Below are positions 8,633 to 19,200 of a stretch of DNA of 64,000 nucleotides, in pieces (position 1 is the stretch's first letter; each line of letters begins with the position of its first letter). The notes under the pieces were generated by a model, which saw only the letters and a program-made list of their open reading frames with translations, did not search any database and had not been told where the DNA came from. Where the stretch lies: contig DBBP01000002.1 of assembly GCA_002292285.1 (NCBI GenBank), forward strand, positions 216,749 to 280,748. Reading direction: 5' to 3'. This DNA comes from Proteobacteria bacterium UBA981 (lineage in GTDB: Bacteria > Pseudomonadota > Gammaproteobacteria > Ga0077536). Both the position numbers and the translations under genes were made by a program.

Positions 8633-9814
8633 TTAGCCGACGTTCCGCATCATGTCTCGGATGCCGCGAATAGCTTGCCGCGTGCGATGCGCGTTTTCGA
8701 TCAGCGCGAATCGAACGTACGCATCACCGTACTCTCCAAAACCGATGCCAGGAGAAACTGCGACCTTGCCTTCTGCCATCAGTTTCTTGGTGAACTCAAG
8801 CGAACCTAAATGTTCCAGCTCAGGTGGAATGCGTGCCCATACGAACATCGTCCCGCGCGGCTTATCCACCGACCAACCGGCCGCCTCCATCCCTTCGCAC
8901 AACACGTCACGCCGGGTCTGATACATGTCGCGAATTTCAGTCACACATTCCTGACTACCTTCCAGTGCCGCAATGGCCGCAATCTGAATGGGTGTGAACA
9001 TGCCGTAGTCGAGATAGGACTTGAGCCGCGCGAGCGCGTTAACCAGCTCTCGGTTACCGACCATAAAGCCGACTCGCCAGCCAGGCATGTTGTAGCTTTT
9101 TGACAGGGAAAAGAATTCGACGGCGACTTCGCGCGCGCCTTCGACCTGCATAATCGAAGGTGCTTTATACCCATCGAATACAAGATCGGCGTAAGCCAGA
9201 TCCTGCACCACGTAAATGCCGTACTCGCGAGCGATAGCGACGATGCGCTCGAAAAACTCCAGATCAACGCATTGCGCGGTGGGATTACTGGGGAAATTGA
9301 GCAATAGCATTTTCGGTCGCGGCCAGGTATTGCGGATGGCGTTTTCGAGTTCTTCGAAAAAATCGATGTCGCGGCCAATCGGCACATGGCGAATATCCGC
9401 ACCTGCGATCACGAAACCGTAGGGGTGAATCGGATAGGCCGGATTCGGCACCAGTACGGCATCGCCACGGTCAACGACCGCCATTGCCAGGTGCGCGAGG
9501 CCTTCTTTGGAACCGATGGTTACGATTGCTTCTGTTTCAGGATCCAGCTCAACGGCATAGCGGGTTCGATACCAGTCACAAATTGCCTTGCGCAGGCGCG
9601 GAATACCGCGTGAGACCGAGTAGCGATGGGTGTCCGGGCGTTGTGCCGCTTCGCACAACTTGTCGACAATGTGTTTTGGCGTCGGCTGATCGGGGTTGCC
9701 CATGCCGAAGTCGACGATATCCTCGCCCCGATGCCGCGCCGCCATTTTCAGATCATTGACCTGATTAAAGACGTAGGGCGGCAGGCGATCGATGCGTGAA
9801 AAACCAGTGCTCAC
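8633..9814 (-). CDS. alaC: alanine aminotransferase, AlaC type
   Basis: A class I/II PLP aminotransferase that makes alanine from pyruvate and glutamate. The PLP lysine sits in SLSKSYNMPGWRVGF (K239), with NFPSNPTAQ upstream. The 393-residue length and sequence match AlaC (YfdZ) rather than aspartate aminotransferase. It is the first gene of alaC-hom-thrC, an arrangement common in Gammaproteobacteria. The start is GTG at 9812-9814 and the ribosome site is weak. An LL-diaminopimelate aminotransferase role is the main alternative for this fold. Confidence 0.88.
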   Translation of the reverse strand: MSTGFSRIDRLPPYVFNQVNDLKMAARHRGEDIVDFGMGNPDQPTPKHIVDKLCEAAQRPDTHRYSVSRGIPRLRKAICDWYRTRYAVELDPETEAIVTIGSKEGLAHLAMAVVDRGDAVLVPNPAYPIHPYGFVIAGADIRHVPIGRDIDFFEELENAIRNTWPRPKMLLLNFPSNPTAQCVDLEFFERIVAIAREYGIYVVQDLAYADLVFDGYKAPSIMQVEGAREVAVEFFSLSKSYNMPGWRVGFMVGNRELVNALARLKSYLDYGMFTPIQIAAIAALEGSQECVTEIRDMYQTRRDVLCEGMEAAGWSVDKPRGTMFVWARIPPELEHLGSLEFTKKLMAEGKVAVSPGIGFGEYGDAYVRFALIENAHRTRQAIRGIRDMMRNVG

Positions 9815-9975
9815 GGGATTAATTCTGCTTATGGCATGAGTGAAGAGGCGGCAAAGCTACCGACCGCGCCCGGTGCTGTCAAACGCCAGTGTTCGAGCGA
9901 CACCAGACCACTCTTGCCGACCCTGTCTCGGTCCACAAGGCGACACATCTGGCTGCGATCGCTCATAATGCGGAA

Positions 9976-11424
9976 ATGACCGAAAACCCTATTGAATTCG
10001 CACGCTCGAACCTGCTCGATCCCGTTGGTATCGCGCTGCCTGATCTGGAACTCATTGCCGGCCAGCTGGGCGGTGGCAGTGTCGATCTCGCCGACATCTA
10101 TCTCGAATCGACACGCACTGAGTCGTGGAGCCTCGAAGACGGCATCATCAAGGAGGGCGTGTTTAGCATCCGTCAGGGCGCGGGCGTACGTGCCATTAGT
10201 GGTGAACAGACCGGGTTCGCCTACTCCGATGATTTAACCTTGCCGGCGTTGAAAGAAGCGGTGAAGACTGCACGGGCGATCACACGGCAGGGGCAATCCC
10301 GCGATATTCAACTGCTCCCTCCCTTCGCGACTGACACTTCGCTGTACGTTAGTGACGATCCTCTCTCCACCACGCTGACCGAAGACAAACTTGCGGTTCT
10401 GCGCGCCCTGGACGAGCGCGTGCGCAGCGCAGACGGGAGAGTCCGTGAAGTGATGGTGAGTTTATCCGGGCAACACTCTTGCGTCATGGTGATTGCAGCA
10501 GATGGCACCCTAGCCGCCGATATTCGTCCGCTGGTGCGGCTCAATGTGGGCGTGATTGTGGAACAGAACGGCCGCAGCGAAACCGCATCATTTGGCGGCG
10601 GCGGGCGCAGTGGTTATGCAACGTTGTTTGCTGATGGTGGTGCCGAACACATTGCTGATGAGGCGCTCAGGCAGGCTCTGGTCAGTCTCGAGGCCGAAGC
10701 CGCCCCTGCCGGGGAAATGACCGTTGTGCTCGGATCTGGCTGGCCTGGTATCCTTTTGCATGAAGCCATCGGTCATGGACTGGAAGGCGACTTTAATCGC
10801 AAGGGCACGTCCGCTTTTAGTGGCAGAGTGGGAGAAAAGGTGGCCGCGGAAAATTGCACTGTGGTGGACGACAGCACGCTGCCCGGGCGGCGCGGATCAC
10901 TGAATGTTGATGATGAAGGGACGCCCGGCGGGAAAACGGTCCTCATCGAGAACGGGCGCTTATGCGGCTACATGCAGGACCGACACAACGCCAAATTGAT
11001 GGGCGTTGAGGCAACTGGCAATGGTCGTCGCCAATCGTATGCCCATCGCCCGATGCCGCGCATGACCAATACTTATATGTTGCCGGGGCAAGAGCTGCCA
11101 GAAGACATCATTGGCAGCGTTAAGCGTGGACTGTATGCGGTTAGTTTTGGCGGCGGGCAGGTTGATATCACCAATGGGAAATTCGTTTTTAGCGCCAGTG
11201 AGGCCTATCTGATCGAGGATGGCAAAATCACCGCACCCCTGCGCGGAGCGACGCTGATTGGAAACGGTCCTGATGTTCTGACACGGGTATCGATGATCGG
11301 CAACGACCTCGCGCTTGATAACGGTGTCGGCACCTGTGGCAAGGACGGACAATCTGTACCGGTGGGAGTAGGACAACCGACCCTGAAAATTGACAGCCTG
11401 ACCGTCGGCGGCACACAAACCTGA
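9976..11424 (+). CDS. tldD: metalloprotease TldD
   Basis: Zinc protease subunit that normally works with TldE (PmbA), for example in degrading unfolded peptides and maturing RiPP peptides. The HExxxH metal motif is HEAIGH, with the first His at residue 262 when translation starts at the ATG at 9976, the same number as in E. coli TldD. That start gives 482 residues (E. coli 481). An upstream GTG at 9889 would add 29 residues without family support. It is divergent from alaC. tldE is not in the window. In E. coli tldD follows rng-yhdP; here those genes lie downstream, so the neighbourhood is partly kept. Confidence 0.95.
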   Translation: MTENPIEFARSNLLDPVGIALPDLELIAGQLGGGSVDLADIYLESTRTESWSLEDGIIKEGVFSIRQGAGVRAISGEQTGFAYSDDLTLPALKEAVKTARAITRQGQSRDIQLLPPFATDTSLYVSDDPLSTTLTEDKLAVLRALDERVRSADGRVREVMVSLSGQHSCVMVIAADGTLAADIRPLVRLNVGVIVEQNGRSETASFGGGGRSGYATLFADGGAEHIADEALRQALVSLEAEAAPAGEMTVVLGSGWPGILLHEAIGHGLEGDFNRKGTSAFSGRVGEKVAAENCTVVDDSTLPGRRGSLNVDDEGTPGGKTVLIENGRLCGYMQDRHNAKLMGVEATGNGRRQSYAHRPMPRMTNTYMLPGQELPEDIIGSVKRGLYAVSFGGGQVDITNGKFVFSASEAYLIEDGKITAPLRGATLIGNGPDVLTRVSMIGNDLALDNGVGTCGKDGQSVPVGVGQPTLKIDSLTVGGTQT

Positions 11425-11443
11425 ACTTGATATGGATCCGCCG

Positions 11444-11464
11444 TCCCGCTTGGTGGCAACGGGA
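11444..11464. terminator. hairpin between convergent tldD and glcD
   Basis: TCCCG pairs with CGGGA and TTG with CAA around a GTGG loop, with one bulged C. It lies 20 bp after the tldD stop in a convergent gap. There is no clear T-tract, so termination is only likely. Confidence 0.3.
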
Positions 11465-11548
11465 TTTGAGAGTGTGACCTGAGCGCTTAAGCCCTGGCGG
11501 CCCCTGCACTGCTAAAGTGACGTGAACAGCACCAGGTGCCGCCCATTC

Positions 11549-13027
11549 TCAGAAACGTTCGAGCTCAGCGTGCGGCAATTGCCCCTGATGCACATGCATG
11601 GCCCCGAATTCCGCACATCGATGCAGTGTCGGCACGGCTTTACCGGGGTTGAGCAATTCACGCGGATCGAAGGCCGTTTTCAAAGCATGCATCTGTGTTA
11701 GTTCTTCGCTCGAAAACTGCACACACATTTCATTCAGTTTCTCGACTCCGACACCATGCTCACCCGTCACCGTGCCACCCACTTCAACGCACAACGAGAG
11801 TATGCGACTCCCGACCAGTTCAGCTCGCCGTAATTCGTCGTCGTCATTGGCGTCGAAGCCTATGAGGGGATGCAGGTTGCCGTCACCTGCATGAAAAACG
11901 TTAGCAATCGGCAAGTTGAACTCAACCGACAACGCACTAATGGATTCGAGAACGCGCGCCAGGTGTTTGCGCGGGATAGTGCCATCCATACAGAAATAAT
12001 CGGCGGCAATGCGGCCAAAAGCCGGAAAGGCAGCTTTACGACCGGCCCAGAAGCGCATGCGCTGTTGCTCATTCTCCGATAAGCGAATGTCACTCGCGCC
12101 GGCCTGTCTGAGGACGGCATCAACGCGCTCCACCTGGGCTGCAACTTCGGCTTCATTGCCATCGACTTCACAAAGCAAAATGGCTGCGGCATCAAGCGGG
12201 TAGCCCGCGCCCGCGAATGCCTCGGCAACTTCGATAGCGAGTTTGTCCATCATCTCCAGACCGCCGGGGACGATGCCGGCACCGATGATGTCGGCGACCG
12301 CAAGGCCCGCCTGTTCAACGCTGTCGAACGACGCCAACAGCACGCGGGCGAGCTCGGGCTTTGGCAATAACTTCACCGTGACTTCCATAATCACGCCGAG
12401 TAAGCCTTCAGACCCGTGCATCACCGCGAGCAAATCGAGTCCGGCACTGTCCAGCGCGCGACCGCCGATAGTCAGCCATTCTCCATCCATGGTGAGGATC
12501 TTCAGCTCGAGCACATTGTTGACTGTCAAACCGTACTTCAAAGAATGTACGCCTCCAGAATTCTCCGCCACGTTGCCGCCAATACTGCAGGCAATTTGCG
12601 ACGATGGATCAGGGGCGTAATACAGACCAAGATCCGCCACAGCTTCGCTAATGGCGAGATTCCGCACGCCTGGCTCGACTGTCGCGGTGCGATTTTCAGT
12701 GTCGATGTCGAGAATTCGATTGAAGCGGGCCAGACTCATAAGGCAGCCGCCGTCGAGTGGTAAGGCACCGCCTGATAAGCCGGTGCCGGCACCGCGGCAA
12801 ACCACCGGAATAGCAAATTCGGTGCATAACTTAACCACTTTTTCGACTTGCTCTCGCGTGTGTGGCACGACCACAACGCGCGGGACCTGATGGTAGGCCG
12901 TAAGCGCATCACATTCGTAGGGGCGCATGGTCTCAGCAGAGGTGAGGCAAGCCTCAGGCGGCAGGAATTCGGCGAGGCGGGATTCGAAGGACAACAAGGC
13001 TCTCCTGCGTGATGGCGCGACCGGCAC
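11549..13027 (-). CDS. glcD: FAD-linked oxidase, glycolate oxidase subunit GlcD-like
   Basis: A 492-residue flavoprotein of the GlcD/D-lactate dehydrogenase family that oxidises 2-hydroxy acids. It has the N-terminal FAD-binding PCMH domain (CRGAGTGLSGGALPL near residue 98, SIGGNVAENSGG near 148) and the C-terminal FAD-oxidase domain (HAGDGNLHP, TVTGEHGVG). In glycolate oxidase it acts with GlcE and GlcF, but neither is adjacent: tldD lies downstream in the opposite direction. It may pair with distant GlcE/GlcF, or be a stand-alone D-lactate or 2-hydroxyglutarate dehydrogenase. The start is GTG at 13025-13027. The GlcD fold is certain; the substrate is not. Confidence 0.85.
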   Translation of the reverse strand: MPVAPSRRRALLSFESRLAEFLPPEACLTSAETMRPYECDALTAYHQVPRVVVVPHTREQVEKVVKLCTEFAIPVVCRGAGTGLSGGALPLDGGCLMSLARFNRILDIDTENRTATVEPGVRNLAISEAVADLGLYYAPDPSSQIACSIGGNVAENSGGVHSLKYGLTVNNVLELKILTMDGEWLTIGGRALDSAGLDLLAVMHGSEGLLGVIMEVTVKLLPKPELARVLLASFDSVEQAGLAVADIIGAGIVPGGLEMMDKLAIEVAEAFAGAGYPLDAAAILLCEVDGNEAEVAAQVERVDAVLRQAGASDIRLSENEQQRMRFWAGRKAAFPAFGRIAADYFCMDGTIPRKHLARVLESISALSVEFNLPIANVFHAGDGNLHPLIGFDANDDDELRRAELVGSRILSLCVEVGGTVTGEHGVGVEKLNEMCVQFSSEELTQMHALKTAFDPRELLNPGKAVPTLHRCAEFGAMHVHQGQLPHAELERF

Positions 13028-13148
13028 CTGCGGGGCGGCCCAGTTTACACCGTCAGGCGGAGCGGAACGTGCCGACTAGCAGGATGTTGATTAACTACTG
13101 CGGCGCCCGTTTGCGGCGCGGCTTGCCCGCCACGTTTTTCAACGACCG

Positions 13149-14378
13149 CTAGGACGACGTCTCGAACTGATAATCCGACGGAATCACGACCACGCCATCT
13201 TCGGTCAACGTAAAGCGGCGCGCGTCTTCTGCGGCGTCAAAGCCGATTTTCTCGCCGGCAGGAATACGCAGGTAGCGGTCGCAGATGCTGCGGCGCACCT
13301 GTGCGCCCTCTTCAATGTGGACATCAGAAAACAGAATGGCGTCCTCGACCGTCGCGCTGTCGTCGATATACACGCGATTACCAAGCACGCTGCGATTAAC
13401 GCCGCCGCCTGCGATAACCGTACCGCCAGACACGATCGAATTCACACAAATACCTTCATTACACGAACGGCCCGGAACTGTGCGGGCTGGCGGGCGCTGG
13501 GTCTGGTAGGTGCGAATCGGCCAATTGGACTGGTACAGGTCGAGCGGCGGCTCAAGCTCGAGCAAATCCATGTTTGCGGTGTAGTAGTGATCCAGCGAAT
13601 CGAGTCGGCGCCAATAGCGATCTCGGGTGACCCGGCCGGACGTCCCGCCGAAGCGATAAGCGGCCACGCGCTTGCATGATCCGAGGTTGCGTCCCACCAG
13701 CTCTGAGACCGACAAGTCGCTGGGGTCCGCGCCATCCAGAGTGTGTAACAGGTCAATCAGGGTGGTGCGCTTGATTACTTTGACACCCATTGGCAACCAC
13801 AGATCTTCGTCAGCGTTGGCGACCAGTTTATTCCTGTGCACTGCTTTGACGACGTCGCCGTCGAGGTCTATACCTGCCTGAAAATGACCGCCGTTGGCGT
13901 TCGAAGGGGGCACGCAACCTATCGTGACATCGGCACCCTGCTGATTGTGCCAGGCTAATACAGCAGCGTAATCCATACGGTAAATCTGCTCGCCGGCGAC
14001 CAGCAGTACGTTCTCTTCACGTGCGCCGTCAAGCAGGTAAAGGTTTTTGTACAGCGCGTCGGCGTTGCCAGCATAGGTCGACACGGTTGACTGAATTGGT
14101 GGCGTAACCGGCATCACATACTCACCCAAATCGGTGTTGTATATCGACCAGCCGTCACGAATGTGGTTGTGTAAGGACAACGCGTTGTACTGCGTCATCA
14201 CCATGATTCGGCGCAATCCCGAGTGCAGGCAATTGGTAAGCGCGAAATCAATGATGCGGTAGCTGCCACCAAACGGCATCGCTGCGACAGCCCGACGCGT
14301 AGTTAGGGGTTCTAGTGACTTGCCGTCACCGATGGCGAGAACCATCGTTAGTGTGTCGTTGAATGTGGATATCAGCAT
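13149..14378 (-). CDS. GlgC-family protein with degenerate active site (probable pseudoenzyme)
   Basis: Clearly homologous to ADP-glucose pyrophosphorylase along its 409 residues: PFGGSYRIIDFALTNC (35-50), the NWPIRTY block (285-291), the left-handed beta-helix tail and the GlgC-type C-terminus (AAEDARRF). The catalytic residues are lost. The loop GGRGTRL reads IGDGKSL (16-22), RAKPA reads RAVAA (29-33), and GDHIY reads GEQIY (129-133). The EKP sugar-phosphate motif reads HRN (181-183), and the YWRDVG aspartate is R258. It is probably a non-catalytic regulatory or scaffold subunit, by analogy with GlgD of Firmicutes. No other glycogen gene is near. A start at 14345 (MVLAIGDG) is possible. Confidence 0.8.
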   Translation of the reverse strand: MLISTFNDTLTMVLAIGDGKSLEPLTTRRAVAAMPFGGSYRIIDFALTNCLHSGLRRIMVMTQYNALSLHNHIRDGWSIYNTDLGEYVMPVTPPIQSTVSTYAGNADALYKNLYLLDGAREENVLLVAGEQIYRMDYAAVLAWHNQQGADVTIGCVPPSNANGGHFQAGIDLDGDVVKAVHRNKLVANADEDLWLPMGVKVIKRTTLIDLLHTLDGADPSDLSVSELVGRNLGSCKRVAAYRFGGTSGRVTRDRYWRRLDSLDHYYTANMDLLELEPPLDLYQSNWPIRTYQTQRPPARTVPGRSCNEGICVNSIVSGGTVIAGGGVNRSVLGNRVYIDDSATVEDAILFSDVHIEEGAQVRRSICDRYLRIPAGEKIGFDAAEDARRFTLTEDGVVVIPSDYQFETSS

Positions 14379-14392
14379 GGCGTGGCGCGCGC

Positions 14393-14398
14393 ATTATA
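14393..14398 (-). promoter_or_regulatory. -10 element upstream of the GlgC-like gene
   Basis: A perfect TATAAT on the minus strand. The -35 region is poor. It lies so close to the ATG at 14378 that the leader would be about 8 bases, which either means a very short leader or favours the internal start at 14345. Confidence 0.35.
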
Positions 14399-14509
14399 CG
14401 CTTAACTCAAATCGAGAAAAGTACGATTCTCATCCCCATGTTCAGGCCATGGAACGGCACGCAATGCGTTGCAGTTCGGCGCCTCTGGCTTCGCGACTGC
14501 GGCGGTCGC

Positions 14510-14515
14510 TATAAT
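14510..14515 (+). promoter_or_regulatory. -10 element of rng
   Basis: A perfect TATAAT in the sequence CGCTATAATGCGG. The -35 is weak (TGGCTT-like at 17-18 bp). The start would be about 45 bp upstream of the rng ATG. Confidence 0.45.
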
Positions 14516-14566
14516 GCGGCGCACCTTCATCGTTCTCTGTCTCATAGCTCTGAAAGCGGTTCCAAC

Positions 14567-16090
14567 ATGGCTGAAGAGTTCCTCGTCAACATCACCCCCC
14601 AGGAAACCCGCGTCGCTGTTATCGAAAACGGCGTACTGCAGGAATTGGCGATTGAACGCAATCGCAGTCGCGGTCTGGTTGGCAATATTTACAAAGGAAC
14701 CGTGTGTCGCGTACTGCCTGGAATGGGCGCTGCGTTTGTCGAAGTAGGCCTGGAGCGGACTGCCTTTCTGCACGTCTCTGATATCGCCGGGGGGCCGCGC
14801 CGGGATAGCGACGATGCGAACGAATTGACCATCGAACGAGCTGTAAGAGAAGGCCAGCAGCTGGTTGTACAGGTGGTTAAAGATCCGCTGGGAAGCAAGG
14901 GCGCACGCCTCACGACTCAAATCAGCATGCCGTCGCGCTATTTAGTCTATGTCCCAAATAGCAACACACTCGGAATTTCACAACGCATCGAAGACGAGGA
15001 CGAAAGGCAGCGCTTGCGCGAATTGATTCTCGAGTTGCGACCCGATCTGCGTCCGCTGGACGAACTGGCGGGAACTGTGGAGCTGAGTCGGCTGGCAGAA
15101 TCCGAGGCAGGCAGCGGCGGCTTTATAGCCCGAACGGCGGCTGAGGGAGTGCAGCGCGAAGAACTCGCAGCAGACATGCTTTTTCTCGAGCGTCTGTGGC
15201 AGTCCATCGATGAGCGAATCGCGGCAGCCGGTGCGCCGCAGCGAATTTATGAAGACTTACCGCTGGTTTTGCGCACCATCCGCGACATCTCGCTCACGAC
15301 CGTCGAAAAGGTTCGCATCGATTCAAAAGAAAATTTCGTGCGCGTGCGTGAATTCGCGGAAAAATTTACGCCCGATTTATTGCCGCGGCTCGAACACTAT
15401 CCCGGTGAGCGCCCAATCCTCGATCTATATTCAACTGAAGATGAAATTCAGCGCGCTCTGCAGCGCCGGGTCGATCTTAAATCAGGTGGTCATCTGGTTA
15501 TCGATCAGACCGAGGCCATGACCACGATCGACGTTAATACCGGCGGATTTGTCGGTCATCGCAATCTTGAAGAAACGATATTCAAAACGAACCTTGAAGC
15601 AACTCACGCACTCGCCAGGCAATTACGTTTGCGCAACCTCGGCGGCATCATCATCGTCGATTTCATCGATATGACTGACGCGGAACACCAGCGACAAGTT
15701 GTGAGAACGTTGGAGAAATGTCTCGAGCGCGATCATGCGCGTACCTCTATCAGCGAAGTAACGTCGCTCGGACTTGTGCAGATCACGCGCAAGCGAACCC
15801 GTGAAAGCCTTGAGCATATATTGTGCGAATCATGCAAAACCTGCGGCGGCGCGGGCTCGGTTAAAACTGTGGAAACTGTGTGCTTCAGCATATTTCGAGA
15901 AATCTTGCGCGAAGCCCGCCAATTCGACGCGCAACGACTGTTAGTCGTTGCGTCCCAGGCGGTAGTCGACGCCATGCTCGACGAAGAGTCCGACAGTATT
16001 GTTGAACTGGAAGCATTCACCCGCATTCCTATCGGCTTCCAGGCCGAACCAGCGTATACGCAGGATCAATACGATATCGTCCTTTTGTGA
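14567..16090 (+). CDS. rng: ribonuclease G
   Basis: Endoribonuclease that matures the 5' end of 16S rRNA and degrades some mRNAs. The 507-residue product starts MAEEFLVNITPQETRVAV and has an S1 domain (about 35-125), a 5'-sensor/RNase H-like region, the DNase I-like catalytic region with both magnesium aspartates (IDVNTGGF and IVDFIDM), and a C-terminal zinc link (CESCKTCGG). It lacks the long scaffold tail of RNase E, so it is RNase G. The start at 14567 fits the family; the open frame extends upstream to 14363 without similarity. yhdP follows in the same direction, as in E. coli; maf, usually upstream, is absent. Confidence 0.95.
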   Translation: MAEEFLVNITPQETRVAVIENGVLQELAIERNRSRGLVGNIYKGTVCRVLPGMGAAFVEVGLERTAFLHVSDIAGGPRRDSDDANELTIERAVREGQQLVVQVVKDPLGSKGARLTTQISMPSRYLVYVPNSNTLGISQRIEDEDERQRLRELILELRPDLRPLDELAGTVELSRLAESEAGSGGFIARTAAEGVQREELAADMLFLERLWQSIDERIAAAGAPQRIYEDLPLVLRTIRDISLTTVEKVRIDSKENFVRVREFAEKFTPDLLPRLEHYPGERPILDLYSTEDEIQRALQRRVDLKSGGHLVIDQTEAMTTIDVNTGGFVGHRNLEETIFKTNLEATHALARQLRLRNLGGIIIVDFIDMTDAEHQRQVVRTLEKCLERDHARTSISEVTSLGLVQITRKRTRESLEHILCESCKTCGGAGSVKTVETVCFSIFREILREARQFDAQRLLVVASQAVVDAMLDEESDSIVELEAFTRIPIGFQAEPAYTQDQYDIVLL

Positions 16091-16232
16091 GCTCGCTATC
16101 TTGAGATTAGAATTCAGCGCGGCCGTGTTGAATCCCGGCACACAGCGACCACCGGATATTCGCGCAGATTCCCGACTGCCCGTGCCCGGTCCCACCGTGT
16201 TTCCGATTCCTGTCCATAGTCTTTGAAACCAG

Positions 16233-19200
16233 ATGCGAAAACTCTTCTCATTTGTAGTTGACTTCGCCTGGGCCGGGATAGCCGCAATTCTGATTGCGAG
16301 CGCTGCTCTGGTGACGATCGTTCGCCTGCTCTTGCCCGAGATCGACGGGCAACGCGTCGCGGTCGCTGCCTGGGTAAGTGAAACGGTCGGACGGCCGGCC
16401 CTGATCGGAAATATCGAGGCAAGTTGGGATGGCTGGGCTCCGCAAATCAGCGTCGACGACATTGCGATTCTGAGCAACGATGGTGATGTGGAAGTAATCC
16501 GGTTCGAGCACGCCACCATCAGTCTGGCGCCACTTAGATCCCTCCTGAGCGGCAGTCTGAAGCCAAACACGCTGACCGTTTCCGGCGTCGAACTGGCGCT
16601 GGTGCGAGACGAACAGGGCCGCATATCCGTCGCTGGGTTGCCGCCGACCCGGTCGCCTGTGCTGCGTTGGCTACTCCAGCAAGACAACTTTGCAGTTACG
16701 CGGGCGGATCTGACTTTCACTGACTTGCGCGCCGATCGCAGTTATGCCGTGTCAGATCTGACACTCACCATTCGTAACCACCTCGGTTCAAAAGTCGTTA
16801 CGACGTTCGTCGATTTGCCAACCGAGATGGGCGGCCGTTTGGTTATCTCGTTTACGGCCCGCGGCGATCCACTGAGTTCCGAATGGGAAGGTGGTATTGA
16901 TTTCAGCATTGCTGACATCGATAGCGAATACCTTATCAAGCAATCGGCATGGCATGGCCAGCAACTGCCATCGGCACGCCTTAACTTCGCCGGTTCCAGT
17001 GTGTGGCGAGACGCTCAGTTGCAGAGTCTTCGCTTTGACGTTGGCGCAATGTCAGGTCAACAAGAGCAAGAATTGCTGCTTAGCGCTCTCGGGCAGCTAA
17101 CGCGGGATAGTGAAGGCTGGCAATTGCATGTCGTCGATATCGAACTGCCTGACGCGGCGGGCGAGTTTTCGGACAGTCGTTTCTCGATGACCTGGGCGCA
17201 ACACCGCAATTCCTTGAGCGCCGTAACGTTTCGCGGGCACGACTTGCCGGTCGCGCCGCTCAGCGTGTTAACCGCTGGCTTGACACCGTTGCCACAGAGC
17301 TCTCGGGAATTGCTCGAGGGCTTACAACCGAGCGGCAGCGTTGAACATGTGGAAGCCGTCTGGCGTCGCGGAGAAGGAAAAACCAACCCGCATTACGCGA
17401 CCGCAGCGTTCCGGAAACTGTCGAGTCATGCTCACCGGGCCGCCCCAGCCATCGAGGGCTTGGATGCAGAACTATCGCTCGTCAATGGCGATGCGGCGCT
17501 GCGTTTTGCGGACGCGGACTTTACGCTCAAGCACGCACAACGCCTGGCTCAGCCTCTCGAAATTACCGGACTCAATGGTCGACTCGTTTGGGATCAGCAA
17601 AGCGAGCGATTAGACGTTTATGCCGACGACGTGGCGGGCACAGTCAATAAATTGGCGTTAACTATCAATGGCAAATTGAAAGAGGCCCTGGGCGTCAATC
17701 GGTATGCTGACTTACACATTGCAATGCCCGGTGGCCCTGCCGCAAACGTACATCACCTCATACCGAACGAGCTGTTCCCGCCGCGCGGACAAACCTGGCT
17801 ACGTCAGGTCCTGCAGGCAGGCAGACTGTCCGATGGCGCAGTCGTGGTGCGCGGCCCCCTGTCGGCATTTCCGTTTCGGCACGCAGAAGGCGTATTCGCG
17901 GTAGATTTCTCGGTTAGCGATGCGCTTGTCCAGTATTCGGCGCGTTGGCCTGCGGCAGAGAGTCTGCGCGGCAACGTTTCGTTACGCGGTGAGAAAGTGC
18001 GTATGCGAGTCGAACAGGCCAACGTACTTGCGGCGCACATCGAAGGTGCGGATATCACCATGGCTGACTTGTTTACGCGTCAGCGTTTTGTACATATCAA
18101 CGGTCAGGCCAGCGGGCCGGGCAACAGCGGGACGGCCGTCATCATGGCAAGCCCGTTGAAAAACGGTAAGGCAGCGCGGATGGCTGATATCGATATCGGG
18201 TCGACGATCAGCGTCGATCTCGATATGGATATTGGGCTATTCCCGGACGGGCCACGCGAAGTTCTCGGACGAACGCGTTTTTCCAGCAATCGCATTGCCG
18301 CACCAAAACTCAGGATCGTGCTTGATGATGTGCAAGGCAGTGTCAGCTTCACACATCACGATTGGTACGGCGAAGACTTAAGCGCAACATTCGAAGGCAT
18401 CCCAGTGGGACTGGTTTTTAACGGCGGCCTCAATGACCCAAACTACGACAGCGAGATGCGAATGACGGGGACGCCAACGATCGGCGCATCGCTGGCGGTG
18501 CTTGAAAAATACTCGCCGGCAGCCCATCGCTGGATGCAGGACCACCGATTAATACCAGCGCTTGAAGGCGAGTCGCCCTGGAAAGCAGTGCTCACTATTC
18601 CGACTGTCGTGCCAGGGAAAGCTTCGCTGCCACGACGCTTAAGGCTCGAATCGAGCCTGTTTGGACTCACCAGCACTTTGCCGTGGCCGCTGAATAAGCT
18701 GGCACAGGAGCGCAAACCGCTCAGTATCGATCTCGATCTGCGCGAGGGTATTGCCGAGCGTGTGCGCCTGGACTACGGCGACATTGCAGATGTCGAGTTC
18801 GGAGCACAGCGTGGTGCTGACGGCAAAGCTGAAATAACGCGCGCTGAAATTCTCCTCGGTACTGTCGATCCCGAATTCAAGCGCACCGCAGGCACAACGA
18901 TTCGCGGCTATGTGGATCGCGTGAGGCTGGACGAATGGTCACATTTCCAACCGGACGCCAGCGTTCGGACAGGCACGAAGAGCCTGCCGCTGAATTTCGA
19001 CCTACAGGTCAGCAAGCTTGAACTGCTTGGCCAGGCTTTCGACGATGTCCGCATGTTCGGCGAGCGCGAGGCCACGCAATGGCAGGTTGGACTCGCCGGC
19101 GCAACGCTCAACGGTACGGCATTAGTGCCACGCGACTTCTCATCGGGGACCTTGCACCTTAACGTTGACCGTCTCGAATTGCGCCGTCCGGACGAGGCCA

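Noticed and set aside
15941..16720. 259-residue minus-strand frame across the end of rng and start of yhdP
   Set aside because: Spans two real genes on the other strand and has no family features.
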